The notes under the pieces were generated by a model. That model was given only the letters and a program-made list of their open reading frames with translations, was not told the DNA's origin and searched no databases. Of a DNA stretch of 6,531 nucleotides, positions 6,044 through 6,531 are shown piece by piece (positions within the stretch are counted from its first letter, which is position 1; each line of letters starts with the position of its first letter). Position numbers and translations under genes: made by a program. Source of the DNA: Bog-877 sp049518775 (lineage in GTDB: Bacteria > Chloroflexota > Dormibacteria > Aeolococcales > Bog-877). The stretch is taken from assembly GCA_049518775.1 (NCBI GenBank), contig JBEKRL010000090.1:1-6531 (forward strand). Direction: 5' to 3'.

Positions 6044-6531
6044 ATGGCCAAACTTCTCTACGTCGAACCCAACGACCAGATCACCGACCTGGTGGACCGG
6101 ATTCGCCGGGCCGAGGGTGAACGGGACCTGGTCTTCGTGGTGCCCCCCCAGGGGCATGTGCTGCGCTCGCCTCTGGACATGCGCCTTTTGATGCAGTACA
6201 CGCGCGGCTTTCAGAAGCGGATCGCGATCGTCTCCGGCGATCCCCAGATCCAGGCCCTGGCCATGCGCACCGGCTTTCCCACCTTCCCCTCACTGGCCCG
6301 TCTCGAGCAGGGTGCTCCGCTGAGAGGGGTGCCGGACATCACTGCCGCCGCGGCGGCCACGACGGCCGCCGCCGGGGCCGCGCCCACGAGGGCTCTGGCG
6401 CGGCGCAGCCCCGCGACCCTGGTCGCCGCGACCGAGGGTGGTGCGGCCGGGGGTTGGGGGGAGCGCTTCAAGGGTTGGTGGCGCACCCAGCGGGGCCGCA
6501 ACCTGACCATCGCCGGCGGCCTGGGGATCTT
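6044..6531 (+). CDS. Putative membrane-anchored protein, N-terminal part (3' truncated by window edge)
   Basis: The frame is open to the end of the window, giving 162 residues with no stop. Residues 1-85 look like a small alpha/beta domain: MAKLLYVEPNDQITDLVDRI, then the strand DLVFVVPPQGHVL (28-40), the helix SPLDMRLLMQYTRGF, the strand RIAIVSGDP (59-67), and the helix IQALAMRTGFPTFPSL. This pattern resembles N-termini I recall from Chloroflexota and candidate-phylum proteins annotated as baseplate J/gp47-like, where the domain is followed by a linker, one membrane helix and a long extracytoplasmic part. Here an Ala-rich linker (about 100-138) leads to GWGERFKGWWRTQRGR (137-152), a basic and aromatic stretch, then NLTIAGGLGI at the edge, which could open a membrane segment. 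If so, the N-terminal domain is cytoplasmic, close to the upstream FtsA-like ATPase. The family call is from memory of the pattern; no catalytic motif is evident. Confidence 0.65.
   Translation, partial: MAKLLYVEPNDQITDLVDRIRRAEGERDLVFVVPPQGHVLRSPLDMRLLMQYTRGFQKRIAIVSGDPQIQALAMRTGFPTFPSLARLEQGAPLRGVPDITAAAAATTAAAGAAPTRALARRSPATLVAATEGGAAGGWGERFKGWWRTQRGRNLTIAGGLGI

Noticed and set aside
1..6531. Mobile elements, CRISPR arrays, tRNA/rRNA genes, or a novel defence or transfer system
   Set aside because: No transposase, integrase, regularly spaced repeats, tRNA-like folds or defence-type domains were seen. Codon use and orientation are uniform, so the region looks like ordinary chromosome apart from the atypical sigma pair and the last two genes.

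Overview
This is a GC-rich bacterial window with every supported gene on the + strand. In order it carries: the 3' third of aspS (aspartyl-tRNA synthetase), a 233-bp intergenic region, a small RsbW/SpoIIAB-like anti-sigma protein, a SigB/SigF/SigG-family sigma factor that overlaps it by 4 bp, a complete alaS (alanyl-tRNA synthetase), an FtsA-like actin-fold ATPase, and the 5' part of a gene whose product looks membrane-anchored and runs off the window. There is no sign of mobile elements, CRISPR, rRNA or tRNA. The organism is probably a high-GC member of the Chloroflexota / Dormibacterota / Actinomycetota part of the bacterial tree. This is inferred from base composition, a RsbW-SigB/F-type pair, the short 'FRATDIDAVGD' version of AlaRS motif 2, and a last gene resembling N-termini I associate with Chloroflexota and candidate-phylum 'baseplate J-like' membrane proteins. 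It is not proven.

The left and centre (1-4713) interleave translation enzymes with a stress-type regulatory pair. aspS ends at 624 and is followed by a structured inverted repeat. Just before the anti-sigma gene lies a good candidate SigB/SigF-type promoter, GTTTGA-N14-GGGCAT, whose predicted start point falls within a few bases of the ATG. The anti-sigma protein keeps the RsbW fold signature but has lost the recognisable residues of all three nucleotide-binding boxes, and there is no anti-anti-sigma gene nearby. A simple model is a self-regulating sigma / pseudokinase pair that does not use classical partner switching by phosphorylation. alaS follows 65 bp later with a TTG start, a clear ribosome-binding site and a possible -10 box of its own.

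The right part (4715-6531) encodes envelope-type functions. The FtsA-like protein starts 1 bp after the alaS stop behind a very strong ribosome-binding site, so it is probably co-transcribed with alaS. It has the actin-fold nucleotide motifs, an FtsA-like 1C region and a C-terminal amphipathic helix that could tether it to the membrane. No ftsZ or ftsQ is visible. The next gene, 51 bp further on, encodes a small alpha/beta N-terminal domain, an Ala-rich linker and the beginning of what may be a membrane segment.
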